Assembly: GCF_013408985.1 (NCBI RefSeq)
Contig: NZ_JACBZT010000001.1
Span: 1,798,001 to 1,862,000 of the forward strand
DNA: 64,000 bases
Direction of reading: 5' to 3'
Origin: Petropleomorpha daqingensis
Lineage (GTDB): Bacteria; Actinomycetota; Actinomycetes; Mycobacteriales; Geodermatophilaceae
Below the pieces are notes generated by a model. It was not told the DNA's origin. It ran no database searches and saw only the letters and a list, made by a program, of their open reading frames with translations. Positions 1 through 8,629 of this stretch are shown one piece after another (position 1 is the stretch's first letter; each line of letters starts with the position of its first letter). The translations under genes and the position numbers were made by a program.

Positions 1-724
1 CCTCTACGGCCCGCAGCACGAGCTGTTCGACGCGATCACCTCGACGATCGCCGTCGCCCTGGTCACCTGGATGATCTTCTGGATGCGCCGCACCGCGCGC
101 CGCCTGTCCGGCGAGCTGCGCGGCCGCCTCGACGGCGCGATCGGGATGGGCGTCGGCGCCGTCGTCGGCATCGCCTTCCTCGCCATCGTGCGCGAGGGCC
201 TGGAGACGACGCTGCTGTTCTTCGCCTCGGCGCAGGGCGCGACCACCGCCGCCCCGCTGGTCGGCATCGGCGCCGGGCTGCTCACCGCCGTCGGCATCGG
301 CGTGCTGCTGTACGTCGGCGCGATCAAGATCAACCTGTCGAAGTTCTTCACCGTCAGCGGCGTCCTGCTCATCTTCGTCGCCGCCGGGATCTTCAAGTAC
401 GCGATCCACGACTTCCAGGAGGCCGGCGTCCTGCCCGGCCTGAACCACCTCGCCTACGACGCCAGCGGCTGGCTGGACCCGGCCAGCTGGTACGGCGCGG
501 TCGTCTCCGGCCTGTTCAACATCACCCCGCAGCCGTCGGTGCTCGAGTCGATCGCCTACGTCGTCTACCTGGTGCCCGTGCTGACCATCTTCCTGTGGCC
601 GTCCCGGAAGAAGACCGCCACGGCCGCCCCCGCGGCGCCCGCGACCGCGGCCCCCAACGTCGTCGCCGACGTGGCGCCGGCCGTCCCCGCTCCCACGGAG
701 AAGCCCTCGCATGCGCGTGCGTGA
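1..724 (+). CDS. efeU: EfeU-type ferrous iron permease (FTR1 family), 5'-truncated by window
   Basis: The reading frame is open from base 2, so only the C-terminal 240 residues are present and the start lies outside the window. It is an integral membrane iron permease of the EfeU/Ftr1 family. The visible sequence has several hydrophobic segments and the second copy of the family's REGLE iron-binding motif (IVREGLETTLLFF, near base 185-220). The first REGLE motif would be upstream. An Ala/Pro-rich cytoplasmic tail follows the last membrane segment. The next gene, an EfeO-like lipoprotein, starts 14 bp before this stop, and EfeB follows, so this is the first visible gene of an EfeUOB operon. 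EfeUOB systems are known to import Fe(II), typically under acidic or iron-poor conditions. Confidence 0.95.
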   Translation, partial: LYGPQHELFDAITSTIAVALVTWMIFWMRRTARRLSGELRGRLDGAIGMGVGAVVGIAFLAIVREGLETTLLFFASAQGATTAAPLVGIGAGLLTAVGIGVLLYVGAIKINLSKFFTVSGVLLIFVAAGIFKYAIHDFQEAGVLPGLNHLAYDASGWLDPASWYGAVVSGLFNITPQPSVLESIAYVVYLVPVLTIFLWPSRKKTATAAPAAPATAAPNVVADVAPAVPAPTEKPSHARA

Positions 725-1850
725 CCGCCGGATCCTCCTGCTCACCGCCGGCACCGTCGCCGCCCTGAGCACCGCCGCCTGCAGCAGCTCCGGCGGATCA
801 GGAGGGTCGCAGAAGGCGCAGGACACGATCGCCGTCTCCGCGACCGACACCACCTGCGACGTCAAGGCCGACACCCTGAAGGCCGGCACCCACGAGTTCA
901 CGATCACGAACAACGGCTCCAAGGTGACCGAGTTCTACGTCTACGCCGAGGGCGACCGGATCATGGGCGAGGTCGAGAACATCGCCCCGGGCGTCGCCCG
1001 CCGGCTGCTCGTCGAACTGCCGGCCGGCGACTACCAGGCCGCCTGCAAGCCGGGCATGGTCGGCGACGGCATCCGGCACGACCTGACGGTCACCGGCAGG
1101 AGCACCCAGCTCTCGGACGACGAGGAGCTCTCCGCCGCCGTCGACAGCTACGCGCAGTACGTGCAGACGCAGGTGAGCGCGCTGCAGGAGAAGGCCCAGG
1201 AGTTCGCCGACGCGATCAAGGCCGGCGACATCCCGAAGGCCCAGGCGCTCTACCCGGTCGCCCGCTCCTACTACGAGCGCATCGAGCCGGTGGCCGAGAG
1301 CTTCGGCGACCTCGACCCGAAGATCGACGCCCGCGAGAACGACGTCGAGCCCGGGGACACGTGGACCGGCTTCCACGTGCTCGAGCGCGACCTGTGGCAG
1401 ACCGGCGACGTCTCGCAGTCCGGCCCCGTCGCCGACCAGCTGGTCAGCGACATCGACGACCTCGCCACCCGGGCCGAGGACCTCGAGCTCCAGCCGCTGG
1501 ACCTGGCCAACGGAGCGCTCGGCCTGCTCGACGAGATCGCCACCGGGAAGATCACCGGCGAGGAGGACCGCTACTCGCACACGGACCTGTACGACTTCGC
1601 GGCGAACCTCGAGGGGTCGCAGCAGGCGGTGCAGTCGCTGCGGCCGGTCATCGCCGACCGGGACCCGGAGCTGGCGACCGCTCTCGACGAGCAGTTCAAG
1701 GCCACCGCGGCCGAGCTGGAGAAGTACCACACCGGCGACACCTGGACGACGTACACGGACCTCACGCAGGACCAGCTGCGCGCGCTGTCCGACGCGCTCA
1801 ACGCCCTGGCCGCGCAGGTCAGCCAGGTGCCCGCGGTGATCGCGCAGTAG
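711..1850 (+). CDS. efeO: EfeO-type periplasmic/lipoprotein component of iron uptake (cupredoxin + M75 domain)
   Basis: 379 aa. The N-terminus is a lipoprotein signal (LSTAACSS lipobox near residue 23). A cupredoxin-like domain (about residues 40-130) follows, containing conserved Cys residues (TTCDVK and YQAACKPG) and a predicted metal site. The C-terminal half is the helical M75/imelysin-like domain with the HxxE-type motif HVLERDLW (about residues 223-230), which binds metal in EfeO/EfeM. It overlaps efeU by 14 bp and is followed 7 bp later by EfeB, so translation is probably coupled. In the family model EfeO captures iron at the outer face of the membrane and hands it to EfeU. Full length for the two-domain form. 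Confidence 0.95.
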   Translation: MRVRDRRILLLTAGTVAALSTAACSSSGGSGGSQKAQDTIAVSATDTTCDVKADTLKAGTHEFTITNNGSKVTEFYVYAEGDRIMGEVENIAPGVARRLLVELPAGDYQAACKPGMVGDGIRHDLTVTGRSTQLSDDEELSAAVDSYAQYVQTQVSALQEKAQEFADAIKAGDIPKAQALYPVARSYYERIEPVAESFGDLDPKIDARENDVEPGDTWTGFHVLERDLWQTGDVSQSGPVADQLVSDIDDLATRAEDLELQPLDLANGALGLLDEIATGKITGEEDRYSHTDLYDFAANLEGSQQAVQSLRPVIADRDPELATALDEQFKATAAELEKYHTGDTWTTYTDLTQDQLRALSDALNALAAQVSQVPAVIAQ

Positions 1851-1857
1851 GAGCCCC

Positions 1858-3159
1858 ATGAGCGAGCAGGACACGGCGACCGACCGGCCGGCGCGGGGGA
1901 TCTCCCGGCGCCGGCTGTTCGGCCTGGCGGGGATCGGCGCGGCCGGGGTGGCCGTCGGCGGCGTGGCCGGCGGGGCCATCGCCCGGGCCACCGACGACCC
2001 GGCGACGGCGACCGCGTCGGCGGCGTCCGACGCCATCGCCTTCACCGGCGCCCACCAGGCGGGCATCACCACCCCGCAGCAGGACCGGCTGCACTTCGTC
2101 GCCTTCGACGTCATCACCGACGACCGCGACGTCCTGGTGGAGCTCCTGAAGAACTGGACGGCGGCCGCCCGCCGGATGACCGCCGGGCAGGACGCCGGCC
2201 CGACCGGTGCGCTCCCCGACAACGCCTACGTCCCGCCGGACGACACCGGTGAGGCGATCGGCCTGCCCGCCGCCGGGCTCACCCTGACCGTCGGCTTCGG
2301 CCCCACGCTGTTCACCGCCGCCGACGGCCGCGACCGCTTCGGCCTCGCCGACCGCCGGCCGGCGCCGCTGCAGGACCTCCCGCCGTTCCAGGGCGACGAG
2401 CTCGACCCCGCGATCAGCGGCGGTGACCTCTGCGTCCAGGCCTGCGCCAACGACCCGCAGGTGGCGGTGCACGCCGTCCGCAACCTGGCCCGCATCGGCC
2501 AGGGCGTGGTGAGCGTCCGCTGGTCGCAGCTCGGCTTCGGCCGGACGTCGTCGACGTCCACCGGCCAGGCCACCCCGCGCAACCTGTTCGGGATGAAGGA
2601 CGGCACGGACAACCTCAAGGCCGAGAACGCGAAGGCCCTGGACGACTTCGTCTGGGTCGCCGACGGCGACGGCCCCGACTGGCTGACCGGCGGCTCGTAC
2701 GTGGTCACCCGCCGGATCCGGATGGAGATCGAGGCCTGGGACCGCCAGCCGCTGCGCGAGCAGGAGCAGGTGATCGGCCGGACCAAGGGCACCGGCGCGC
2801 CGCTGGGCCAGAAGGCGGAGTTCGACCCGGTCGACTTCAGGAAGCAGCAGGGCGGCCGGTTCGCGATCCCCCAGGACTCGCACGTCTTCCTGGCCCACCC
2901 GACGAACTCCGGGACGGCGATCCTCCGCCGCGGCTACAGCTTCGTCGACGGCTCCGACGGGTTGGGGCGGCTGGACGCCGGGCTGTTCTTCATCGCCTAC
3001 CAGCGCAACCCGGAGACCGGGTTCGTCCAGGTGCAGAAGAAGCTGCGCGGCGACCGGATGAACGAGTACATCCAGCACACCTCGTCGGCCGTGTTCGCCT
3101 GCCCGCCCGGCGTCCGGGACGGCGAGGACTGGTGGGGGCGCGCGCTGTTCACCGCGTGA
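1858..3159 (+). CDS. efeB: EfeB-type Dyp peroxidase (deferrochelatase), Tat-exported
   Basis: 433 aa. The N-terminus carries a twin-arginine signal (GISRRRLFGLAGIGAAG, residues about 18-34), so it is exported folded with haem. The body is a Dyp-type peroxidase: the GxxDG distal motif is present as FGMKDGTDN, and the C-terminal FIAYQRNPETGFVQVQ block is typical. In EfeUOB systems this protein oxidises Fe(II) or releases iron from haem outside the membrane; which of these applies cannot be read from sequence. It starts 7 bp after efeO and ends the operon: the following about 200 bp hold no gene and lead into a kinase gene. Confidence 0.95.
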   Translation: MSEQDTATDRPARGISRRRLFGLAGIGAAGVAVGGVAGGAIARATDDPATATASAASDAIAFTGAHQAGITTPQQDRLHFVAFDVITDDRDVLVELLKNWTAAARRMTAGQDAGPTGALPDNAYVPPDDTGEAIGLPAAGLTLTVGFGPTLFTAADGRDRFGLADRRPAPLQDLPPFQGDELDPAISGGDLCVQACANDPQVAVHAVRNLARIGQGVVSVRWSQLGFGRTSSTSTGQATPRNLFGMKDGTDNLKAENAKALDDFVWVADGDGPDWLTGGSYVVTRRIRMEIEAWDRQPLREQEQVIGRTKGTGAPLGQKAEFDPVDFRKQQGGRFAIPQDSHVFLAHPTNSGTAILRRGYSFVDGSDGLGRLDAGLFFIAYQRNPETGFVQVQKKLRGDRMNEYIQHTSSAVFACPPGVRDGEDWWGRALFTA

Positions 3160-3281
3160 GCGGCATCGGTGTGGCAACAGTCGCGCTGGGGACCGGTCCT
3201 TCCCGGCGCGCACCCGGCTATCGTTTCGTGGGGCATGTGTGATCCGTGCGCTCTCCGGGAAACGTGTTACTCGGCAGAGGC

Positions 3282-3297
3282 GCCCGCGACGCGGGCC
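3282..3297 (+). other. Small GC hairpin in kinase leader
   Basis: GCCCGC-gac-GCGGGC forms a 6-bp stem with a 3-nt loop about 60 bases before the first kinase start. The 198-bp gap between efeB and this kinase otherwise shows no gene. It holds a possible -10-like TATCGT around 3221 and the ribosome binding site gaggag just before GTG 3358. Whether the hairpin ends efeUOB transcription or belongs to the kinase leader is not clear. Confidence 0.3.
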
Positions 3298-3357
3298 CTG
3301 GGCAGCAATGTGGCGGCCCGCAGACAGCTGGGCCGGACACGCGAGGAGTGACCCACG

Positions 3358-4968
3358 GTGGTCGAACCGGGACGTCGGTGCCTCGGTGACCGCTATGAGC
3401 TGCAGCAGCTGATCGCCGCCGGCGGCATGGGCCAGGTGTGGCGGGGGCACGACGTGCTGCTCGGTCGCCCGGTCGCGGTCAAGGTGCTGCGCAGCGAGTA
3501 CACCGGCGATCCGACCTTCCTCGCCCGGTTCCGTGCCGAGGCCCAGCACGCCGCGTCGCTCTCGCACCCCAACATCGCCGCCGTCTACGACTACGGCGAG
3601 ACCATCGCCGAGGACGGCAGCGGCGAGACCCTGGCCTACCTGGTCATGGAGCTGGTCGAGGGCGAGCCGCTGTCGGCGGTGCTGCGCCGCGAGGCGCCCC
3701 TCGACGTCGCCGCCACCCTGTCGGTGCTGCGGCAGACCGGCTACGCGCTGCGCGAGGCGCACCGGGTGGGCATGGTCCACCGCGACGTCAAGCCCGGGAA
3801 CATCCTCGTCCAGGCCGACGGCAGCGTGAAGATCACCGACTTCGGCATCGCGTGGTCGGCCGGCAGCGTGCCGCTCACCCGGACCGGCCAGGTCATCGGC
3901 ACCGCGCAGTACCTCTCGCCCGAGCAGGCCGAGGGCAAGCACGCCACCCCGGCCAGCGACGTCTACGCGCTGGGCCTGGTCGGCTACGAGTGCCTGACCG
4001 GGCACGCCGCCTTCGCGGGCGAGAACCCGGTGACGATCGCGCTCAAGCAGATCCGCGAGCAGCCCGAACCGCTCTCCGCCGAGCTCCCGCCCGGCGTGCG
4101 GACCCTGATCATGGTGGCGCTCGACAAGGACCCCGAGGGCCGCTATCCCGACGGCGGGGCGTTCGTCGACGCCGTGGAGGACACCATCGCCGGCCGCGCG
4201 CCGACGACGGTGGAGGTCGACCGGCCGGCCGCGGCGATCCCGGCCCGGCCCGAGCCCACCGACCCGCCGACGCAGGTGACCGCCGCCGCCCCGGCGGCCG
4301 GGCACTCCATCCGTCCGCCGGCGCGCCGCCGCCGCTCGCTGGCCCTGGTCGCGCTGGCCCTGCTCGTGCTCCTCGCCGGTGGGGGCGCCGCGTTCCTCTA
4401 CCTGCAGCGGGCGGGTGACGACGGCGGCACGGCCGCGGCCGCGGCCACCAAGAAGTTCGAGAACGGCCAGATCGTGCTGGTCGCCGCCGACTACGTGGGC
4501 CACCCGGTGGACGACGTCATCGACCAGCTCAGCGGCCGCGGCCTCCAGGTGCAGCTCAAGCCGGTCGAGGACCCGGCCGTCGCGCCCGGCACCGTCACCG
4601 ACGTCAGCCCGGCCGGGACGCCGCTGAAGTCCGGCGACACCGTCGTCGTCACCTACGTGCGCGCGCCGGGCGACACCTCGGTGCCGCGCGGGCACTCCCA
4701 GACCGCCGCCGTGGTCGGCACCCAGGCGACCTCCGAGCCGACGGCCACCGACTCCTCGTCGGTGCCCGCGCAGCAGACCGGGTCGAACGGCCCCACGGCC
4801 GGTGGCTCGACGCCGTCCGACGGGTCGTCGTCGTCCGACAGCACGAGCACCTCGACCTCCACCGAGACGACGACGAGCACGGAGACCAGCACCTCCACCT
4901 CCACCTCGACGTCCACCAGCACGAGCACCTCGCCGTCGACAGACACCGACGCCGGCGTCCAGGGCTGA
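3358..4968 (+). CDS. PASTA-type transmembrane Ser/Thr protein kinase (first of a tandem pair)
   Basis: 536 aa from GTG with gaggag 9-10 bases upstream. The Hanks-type kinase domain covers about residues 10-270: glycine loop (IAAGGMGQVW), VAVKVL lysine, catalytic HRDVKPGNIL (about 140) and DFG (ITDFGIAWS). A Pro/Arg linker leads to one membrane segment (about 326-347), then a single extracellular PASTA repeat (about 372-435) and a long Ser/Thr low-complexity tail of TSTSTST type. PASTA kinases sense peptidoglycan fragments and phosphorylate growth and division proteins; having only one PASTA repeat is fewer than in PknB. The next gene is a close paralogue, evidently a tandem duplication. Confidence 0.93.
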   Translation: MVEPGRRCLGDRYELQQLIAAGGMGQVWRGHDVLLGRPVAVKVLRSEYTGDPTFLARFRAEAQHAASLSHPNIAAVYDYGETIAEDGSGETLAYLVMELVEGEPLSAVLRREAPLDVAATLSVLRQTGYALREAHRVGMVHRDVKPGNILVQADGSVKITDFGIAWSAGSVPLTRTGQVIGTAQYLSPEQAEGKHATPASDVYALGLVGYECLTGHAAFAGENPVTIALKQIREQPEPLSAELPPGVRTLIMVALDKDPEGRYPDGGAFVDAVEDTIAGRAPTTVEVDRPAAAIPARPEPTDPPTQVTAAAPAAGHSIRPPARRRRSLALVALALLVLLAGGGAAFLYLQRAGDDGGTAAAAATKKFENGQIVLVAADYVGHPVDDVIDQLSGRGLQVQLKPVEDPAVAPGTVTDVSPAGTPLKSGDTVVVTYVRAPGDTSVPRGHSQTAAVVGTQATSEPTATDSSSVPAQQTGSNGPTAGGSTPSDGSSSSDSTSTSTSTETTTSTETSTSTSTSTSTSTSTSPSTDTDAGVQG

Positions 4969-5055
4969 CCTCCGGCTGTCGCCCGATCGTGGCGGCAGGT
5001 GTGCCGAGCGCCCCCGAGGGGCATGGGGAGCCGGGCGTCGTCAGGGGAGGTTGTG

Positions 5056-6522
5056 TTGGTCGCACCGGGCGGGCCGCCGATCGGCGGCCGCTACGAGCTC
5101 GGCCCGTTGCTGGCCACCGGCGGCATGGGGCAGGTGTGGAGCGGGCGCGACCTGCTGCTCGGCCGGCCGGTCGCGATCAAGGTGCAGCGCAGCGAGTACA
5201 CCGGCGACCCGACCTTCCTGGCGCGCTTCCGCGCCGAGGCCCAGCACGCGGCGCTGCTGGCGCACCGCAACATCGCCGCCGTCTTCGACTACGGCGAGGT
5301 CTCGGCCGAGGAGTGCGGCGAGCACCTCGCCTACCTCGTGATGGAACTGGTGGACGGCGAGCCGCTGTCCGCCGTCCTGGCCCGCGAGCAGCGCCTGGAC
5401 GTCGAGCGCACCCTCGACGTCCTGCACCAGATCGCGGCCGGGCTCGCCGCCGCGCACGCCGCGGGCGTGGTGCACCGCGACGTGAAGCCCGGCAACGTGC
5501 TGGTCGGCCGCGACGGCGTGCTGCGCGTGACCGACTTCGGCGTCGCCTGGTCGGCCTCCGACGTCCCGCTCACCCAGACCGGCCAGGTCGTCGGCACCGC
5601 CCAGTACCTCTCGCCGGAGCAGGCCGAGGGCGGCCGCGGGGGCCCGGCCAGCGACGTGTACGCGCTCGGCCTGATCGGCTACGAGTGCCTGGCCGGGCGC
5701 CGCGCCTACGACGGCGGGACGCCGGTGCAGATCGCGCTGCGGCGGCTCCAGGAGAATCCCGCGCCGCTGCCGCCCGGCCTCCCCGAGGACGTGCGGACGC
5801 TGATCGGCCGGGCGCTGTGCCGGGAGCCCGCCGAGCGCTTCCCCGACGGCGCGGCGTTCCGCGACGCGGTCGACGACGTCCGTGCCGGGCGGTCCCTGCC
5901 CCCGCTCGAGCCGACCACCCTGCCCCTGCCGCCGCGGCGTTCCGTGCGCCGGGTGCTCACCCCGGTCGCCGCGCTGGCCATCGGCGCCGTCCTGGGTGTC
6001 GGCGCGCTGCAGCTCGTCGCCGTCCCGACGACCACGCCTCCCGTCGCCGCGCAGGCGGCGCCGGCGACGGGGGTGACGCTGCGGTCGGCGGACTACGTGG
6101 GCCGTCCGGTCGACGAGGTCGAGGCCGCGCTGGTCGACCTGGGCCTGCAGGTGGTGCGCAGCGCGCAGACCACCGGGTCCGCGGCGCCGGGGACGGTGCT
6201 CGGCGTCGGCCCGGTCGGCCTGGTGTCGCCCGGCCAGCTGATCACCGTCACCTACGCGGTCGCCCCGGACCCGGCCCCGTCCTCGGAGGCGCCGTCGTCC
6301 TCGTCCGTCACGACGGTCGAGGCCGCGGTGGGGAGCGCGGCGGCCGCCCCCGCCCCGGCTCCCGCCTCTGCCGGCGGCGTGGTCGAGGCGGTCACCGGCC
6401 CCGGCAACCATCCCGCGGGGCCGGGCGGCGGGCCCGCGAACGGGCCCGGCAAGCCCGACGACAAGCCCAAACCGCCCAAACCGCCGGAGCCGGCGGGGCC
6501 CGGCAAGGGGAAGGGCAAGTAG
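5056..6522 (+). CDS. PASTA-type transmembrane Ser/Thr protein kinase (second of a tandem pair)
   Basis: 488 aa if started at TTG 5056. I chose this start because aggggagg ends 5 bases before it and the product (MVAPGG..GGRYEL) then lines up residue for residue with the first kinase (MVEPGR..GDRYEL). GTG 5053 is one codon earlier but too close to the Shine-Dalgarno sequence. The kinase motifs are intact: TGGMGQVW, VAIKVQ, HRDVKPGNVL (about 138) and VTDFGVAWS. A membrane segment lies near 298-318 and one PASTA repeat follows. The extracellular tail differs from its twin: Ala/Ser-rich, then a Lys/Pro stretch ending KPPEPAGPGKGKGK. The basic tail could bind anionic wall polymers; that is inference. 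Confidence 0.9.
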   Translation: MVAPGGPPIGGRYELGPLLATGGMGQVWSGRDLLLGRPVAIKVQRSEYTGDPTFLARFRAEAQHAALLAHRNIAAVFDYGEVSAEECGEHLAYLVMELVDGEPLSAVLAREQRLDVERTLDVLHQIAAGLAAAHAAGVVHRDVKPGNVLVGRDGVLRVTDFGVAWSASDVPLTQTGQVVGTAQYLSPEQAEGGRGGPASDVYALGLIGYECLAGRRAYDGGTPVQIALRRLQENPAPLPPGLPEDVRTLIGRALCREPAERFPDGAAFRDAVDDVRAGRSLPPLEPTTLPLPPRRSVRRVLTPVAALAIGAVLGVGALQLVAVPTTTPPVAAQAAPATGVTLRSADYVGRPVDEVEAALVDLGLQVVRSAQTTGSAAPGTVLGVGPVGLVSPGQLITVTYAVAPDPAPSSEAPSSSSVTTVEAAVGSAAAAPAPAPASAGGVVEAVTGPGNHPAGPGGGPANGPGKPDDKPKPPKPPEPAGPGKGKGK

Positions 6523-6528
6523 CGCAGC

Positions 6529-7050
6529 TCAGCCCTTGCGGCCGGGGGCCAGCCAGAGCGAGACGCCGAGGCAGCCCAGCGCGGCGGTGAGCAGGAAGCC
6601 GCGGTCGGTCCCGCCCACCGGCAGGACGACGAGCACCCAGAAGACGGCGAGGCCGCACAGCCCGGCGGCCGAGATCCGCCACGAGCGGTCGCTGCCCGCC
6701 CGTGCGCCGCGGGCCACCGAGGCGAGCACGCCGACCAGCGCGGCGACGGTCGCGAACGCCGACCACAGCGGCACCGTGTGCCAGAACGAGGCACCGTGGC
6801 CGGGGCCCCGCAGCAGGCCGACCTCGAGCAGCGCCACCGCGGCGACGCCGAGGCCCAGACCGATCAACCCGCCGGGTCGCCGCCGAGGGCGCCGGGTGGC
6901 CGAGACGACGGTGCGGTCGGCCGGTGGCGGCCCGGGCACGCGCTCGACGGGCTCGGTCTGGTGGGACTGCTGGGGCGCGGCCGGTGCCGGCGGCGGGGGG
7001 AGCGGCGCGGCGATCGGGGTGGCGTCGTCCTCGACGGTCGGTGTGGTCAC
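6529..7050 (-). CDS. Small multi-pass membrane protein with Pro-rich N-terminus, function unknown
   Basis: 173 aa. The first 60 residues are Pro/Ala-rich with a basic patch (RRPRRRPGG), followed by four hydrophobic segments (about 62-80, 92-112, 125-145, 150-168) separated by short polar loops. I recognise no family. It is convergent with the upstream kinase gene, with only 6 bp between stops, and divergent from cinA, so it is probably transcribed alone from the 7051-7210 gap. Proximity to two PASTA kinases is the only functional hint. Confidence 0.7.
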   Translation of the reverse strand: MTTPTVEDDATPIAAPLPPPPAPAAPQQSHQTEPVERVPGPPPADRTVVSATRRPRRRPGGLIGLGLGVAAVALLEVGLLRGPGHGASFWHTVPLWSAFATVAALVGVLASVARGARAGSDRSWRISAAGLCGLAVFWVLVVLPVGGTDRGFLLTAALGCLGVSLWLAPGRKG

Positions 7051-7198
7051 GGCGTGCTCCTCGGGGTCGACGGCGGGTTCACGGTGACGAACCCGTCCGT
7101 TCCCGGACGCTAGGGCGGCGCGTCGGCACCCTCCGGCAGCCCGGACGGGCGGGTCGAGTGCGTCGCTGCGGTCCGCAGCCGACCGGTCGCCGCCCGGT

Positions 7199-7204
7199 TA
7201 GGGT
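7199..7204 (+). promoter_or_regulatory. Putative -10 hexamer TAGGGT for leaderless cinA
   Basis: TAGGGT fits TAnnnT and is followed by exactly 6 nt (cgccgg) and the GTG start. No Shine-Dalgarno sequence precedes the gene. The same spacing recurs at many genes in this window. Confidence 0.55.
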
Positions 7205-7210
7205 CGCCGG

Positions 7211-8494
7211 GTGGCAATCCGCGCCGGCGTCGTCGTCACCGGGACCGAGGTCCTCACCGGCCGGGTAGCCGACCGCAACGGGCCGTGGTTGGCCGAGAAG
7301 CTGCGCGAGCTCGGGGTCGACATCGGCCACGTCGTCGTCGTGGGCGACCGGCCCGACGACCTGGAGAGCGCCCTCGACTTCCTGGCCGGCACCGGCGTGG
7401 CGCTGGTGATCACCTCCGGCGGGCTCGGGCCGACCGCCGACGACCTCACCGAGCAGATCGTCGGCGACTGGCAGGGCCGCCCGTCGGCCGTCGACCCGGC
7501 GCTGGAGCAGCGGATCGGCACGATCGTCGAGCGGCTGATGGCGCGCCGCGGCTGGCGTGCCGATCCCGAGGCCACTGCGGCGGGGGTGCGCAAGCAGGCG
7601 CTGGTCCCGGCGGGTGCGACGGTGCTGGAGCCGGTGGGGACGGCGCCGGGGCTCGTCGTCCCGCCGGCCGACGGGCGCACCGGGCCGACCGTGCTCGTGC
7701 TGCCCGGCCCGCCGGCGGAGCTGCAGGGGATGTGGGCGGCCGCCGTGGCCACCGAGCCGGTCCAGCGGGCGCTGGCCGGCCGGGCGGAGCTGCGCCAGGA
7801 GACGCTGCGGCTGTGGGGGACGCTGGAATCCCAGCTCGCCGCAACCCTCCGCGACCACGACGCGGAGCTCGGCGGGCTGGAGATCACCACGTGCCTGCGG
7901 GACGGCGAGCTGGAGATCGTCACCCGCTACGCCCCTCCTGAGCAGGCCGCCTACGAGCGCCTGACCGCGGCCGTCGAGGCCGACTTCGGCGACACCCTGT
8001 TCTCCCGCGGCCCCACGCTCGACGACCTGGTCGCGGACGCCTTCGCCGACCGCGGGCTGACCGTGGCGACGGCCGAGTCGTGCACCGGTGGCCTGCTCGC
8101 CGCGCGGCTCACCGAGCGTCCCGGCTCGTCGGCGTGGGTGCTCGGCGGCGTCACCGCCTACGCGAACTCGGCCAAGGAGGAGCTGCTCGACGTGCCGGCC
8201 GAGGTGCTGGCCGCGCACGGCGCGGTGAGCCCCGAGGTCGCCGCCGCCCTGGCCGAGGGCGCGCGGGCGCGGTTCGGCGCGGACGTCGGCGTGGGGATCA
8301 CCGGCATCGCCGGGCCCGACGGCGGGACGGCGGACAAGCCGGTCGGCACCGTGCACCTGTGCGTGGCCGGTCCGGACGGCCGGCAGGCGAAGTCGCTGCG
8401 GCTGCCGGGGTCGCGGTCCGCGGTCCGGGCACGGTCGGTCGTCATGGCGATGCACCTGCTGCGGGTGCTGCTGCTCGGCGGGCCGCCGGCCTAG
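7211..8494 (+). CDS. cinA: CinA-like protein: MoCF-fold domain + nicotinamide-nucleotide amidase
   Basis: 427 aa, GTG start. The N-terminal part (about 1-170) is the MoaB/MogA-like domain, with TGTEVLTG and the [12 protein letters not shown] loop. The C-terminal part (about 265-425) is the PncC-type amidase, with [15 protein letters not shown] and [11 protein letters not shown]. CinA proteins deamidate nicotinamide mononucleotide in the pyridine nucleotide salvage cycle, and some also hydrolyse ADP-ribose; the competence role of the name is lineage-specific. The gene has no ribosome binding site but an ideally spaced -10 hexamer, so it is probably leaderless. It stands alone, divergent from the small membrane protein. 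Confidence 0.93.
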   Translation: MAIRAGVVVTGTEVLTGRVADRNGPWLAEKLRELGVDIGHVVVVGDRPDDLESALDFLAGTGVALVITSGGLGPTADDLTEQIVGDWQGRPSAVDPALEQRIGTIVERLMARRGWRADPEATAAGVRKQALVPAGATVLEPVGTAPGLVVPPADGRTGPTVLVLPGPPAELQGMWAAAVATEPVQRALAGRAELRQETLRLWGTLESQLAATLRDHDAELGGLEITTCLRDGELEIVTRYAPPEQAAYERLTAAVEADFGDTLFSRGPTLDDLVADAFADRGLTVATAESCTGGLLAARLTERPGSSAWVLGGVTAYANSAKEELLDVPAEVLAAHGAVSPEVAAALAEGARARFGADVGVGITGIAGPDGGTADKPVGTVHLCVAGPDGRQAKSLRLPGSRSAVRARSVVMAMHLLRVLLLGGPPA

Positions 8495-8524
8495 TCGAAA
8501 GCCGACCCCCGAGCGGATGTCCCC

Positions 8525-8568
8525 GAACCCGACAAAACCGGCCGGTCCTGTTCTGGGTGAACCCGACA
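8525..8568 (+). repeat. Direct repeat pair GAACCCGACA upstream of first repeat-protein gene
   Basis: The 10-base sequence occurs at 8525-8534 and 8559-8568, 34 bp apart, about 50-90 bp upstream of the predicted -10 box of the gene at 8630. The spacing of roughly three helical turns suggests two binding sites for an activator or repressor; no factor is known. The rest of the 8495-8629 gap is A/T-richer than its surroundings. Confidence 0.4.
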
Positions 8569-8617
8569 GAGATCCACCAAATGGCTGCCGATCGGGTTGG
8601 GCACCATCATTCGTGCC

Positions 8618-8623
8618 TACCGT
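8618..8623 (+). promoter_or_regulatory. Putative -10 hexamer TACCGT for leaderless repeat-protein gene
   Basis: TACCGT is followed by 6 nt and ATG 8630, with no Shine-Dalgarno sequence. The paralogue at 11655 has the closely similar TGCCTACCGAGG at the same distance, so promoter and start context were duplicated with the gene. Confidence 0.55.
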
Positions 8624-8629
8624 CGGGCC

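Noticed and set aside
1819-4695. A 958-codon minus-strand frame across efeB and the first kinase
   Set aside because: Contains no recognisable domain and lies opposite two well-supported genes.
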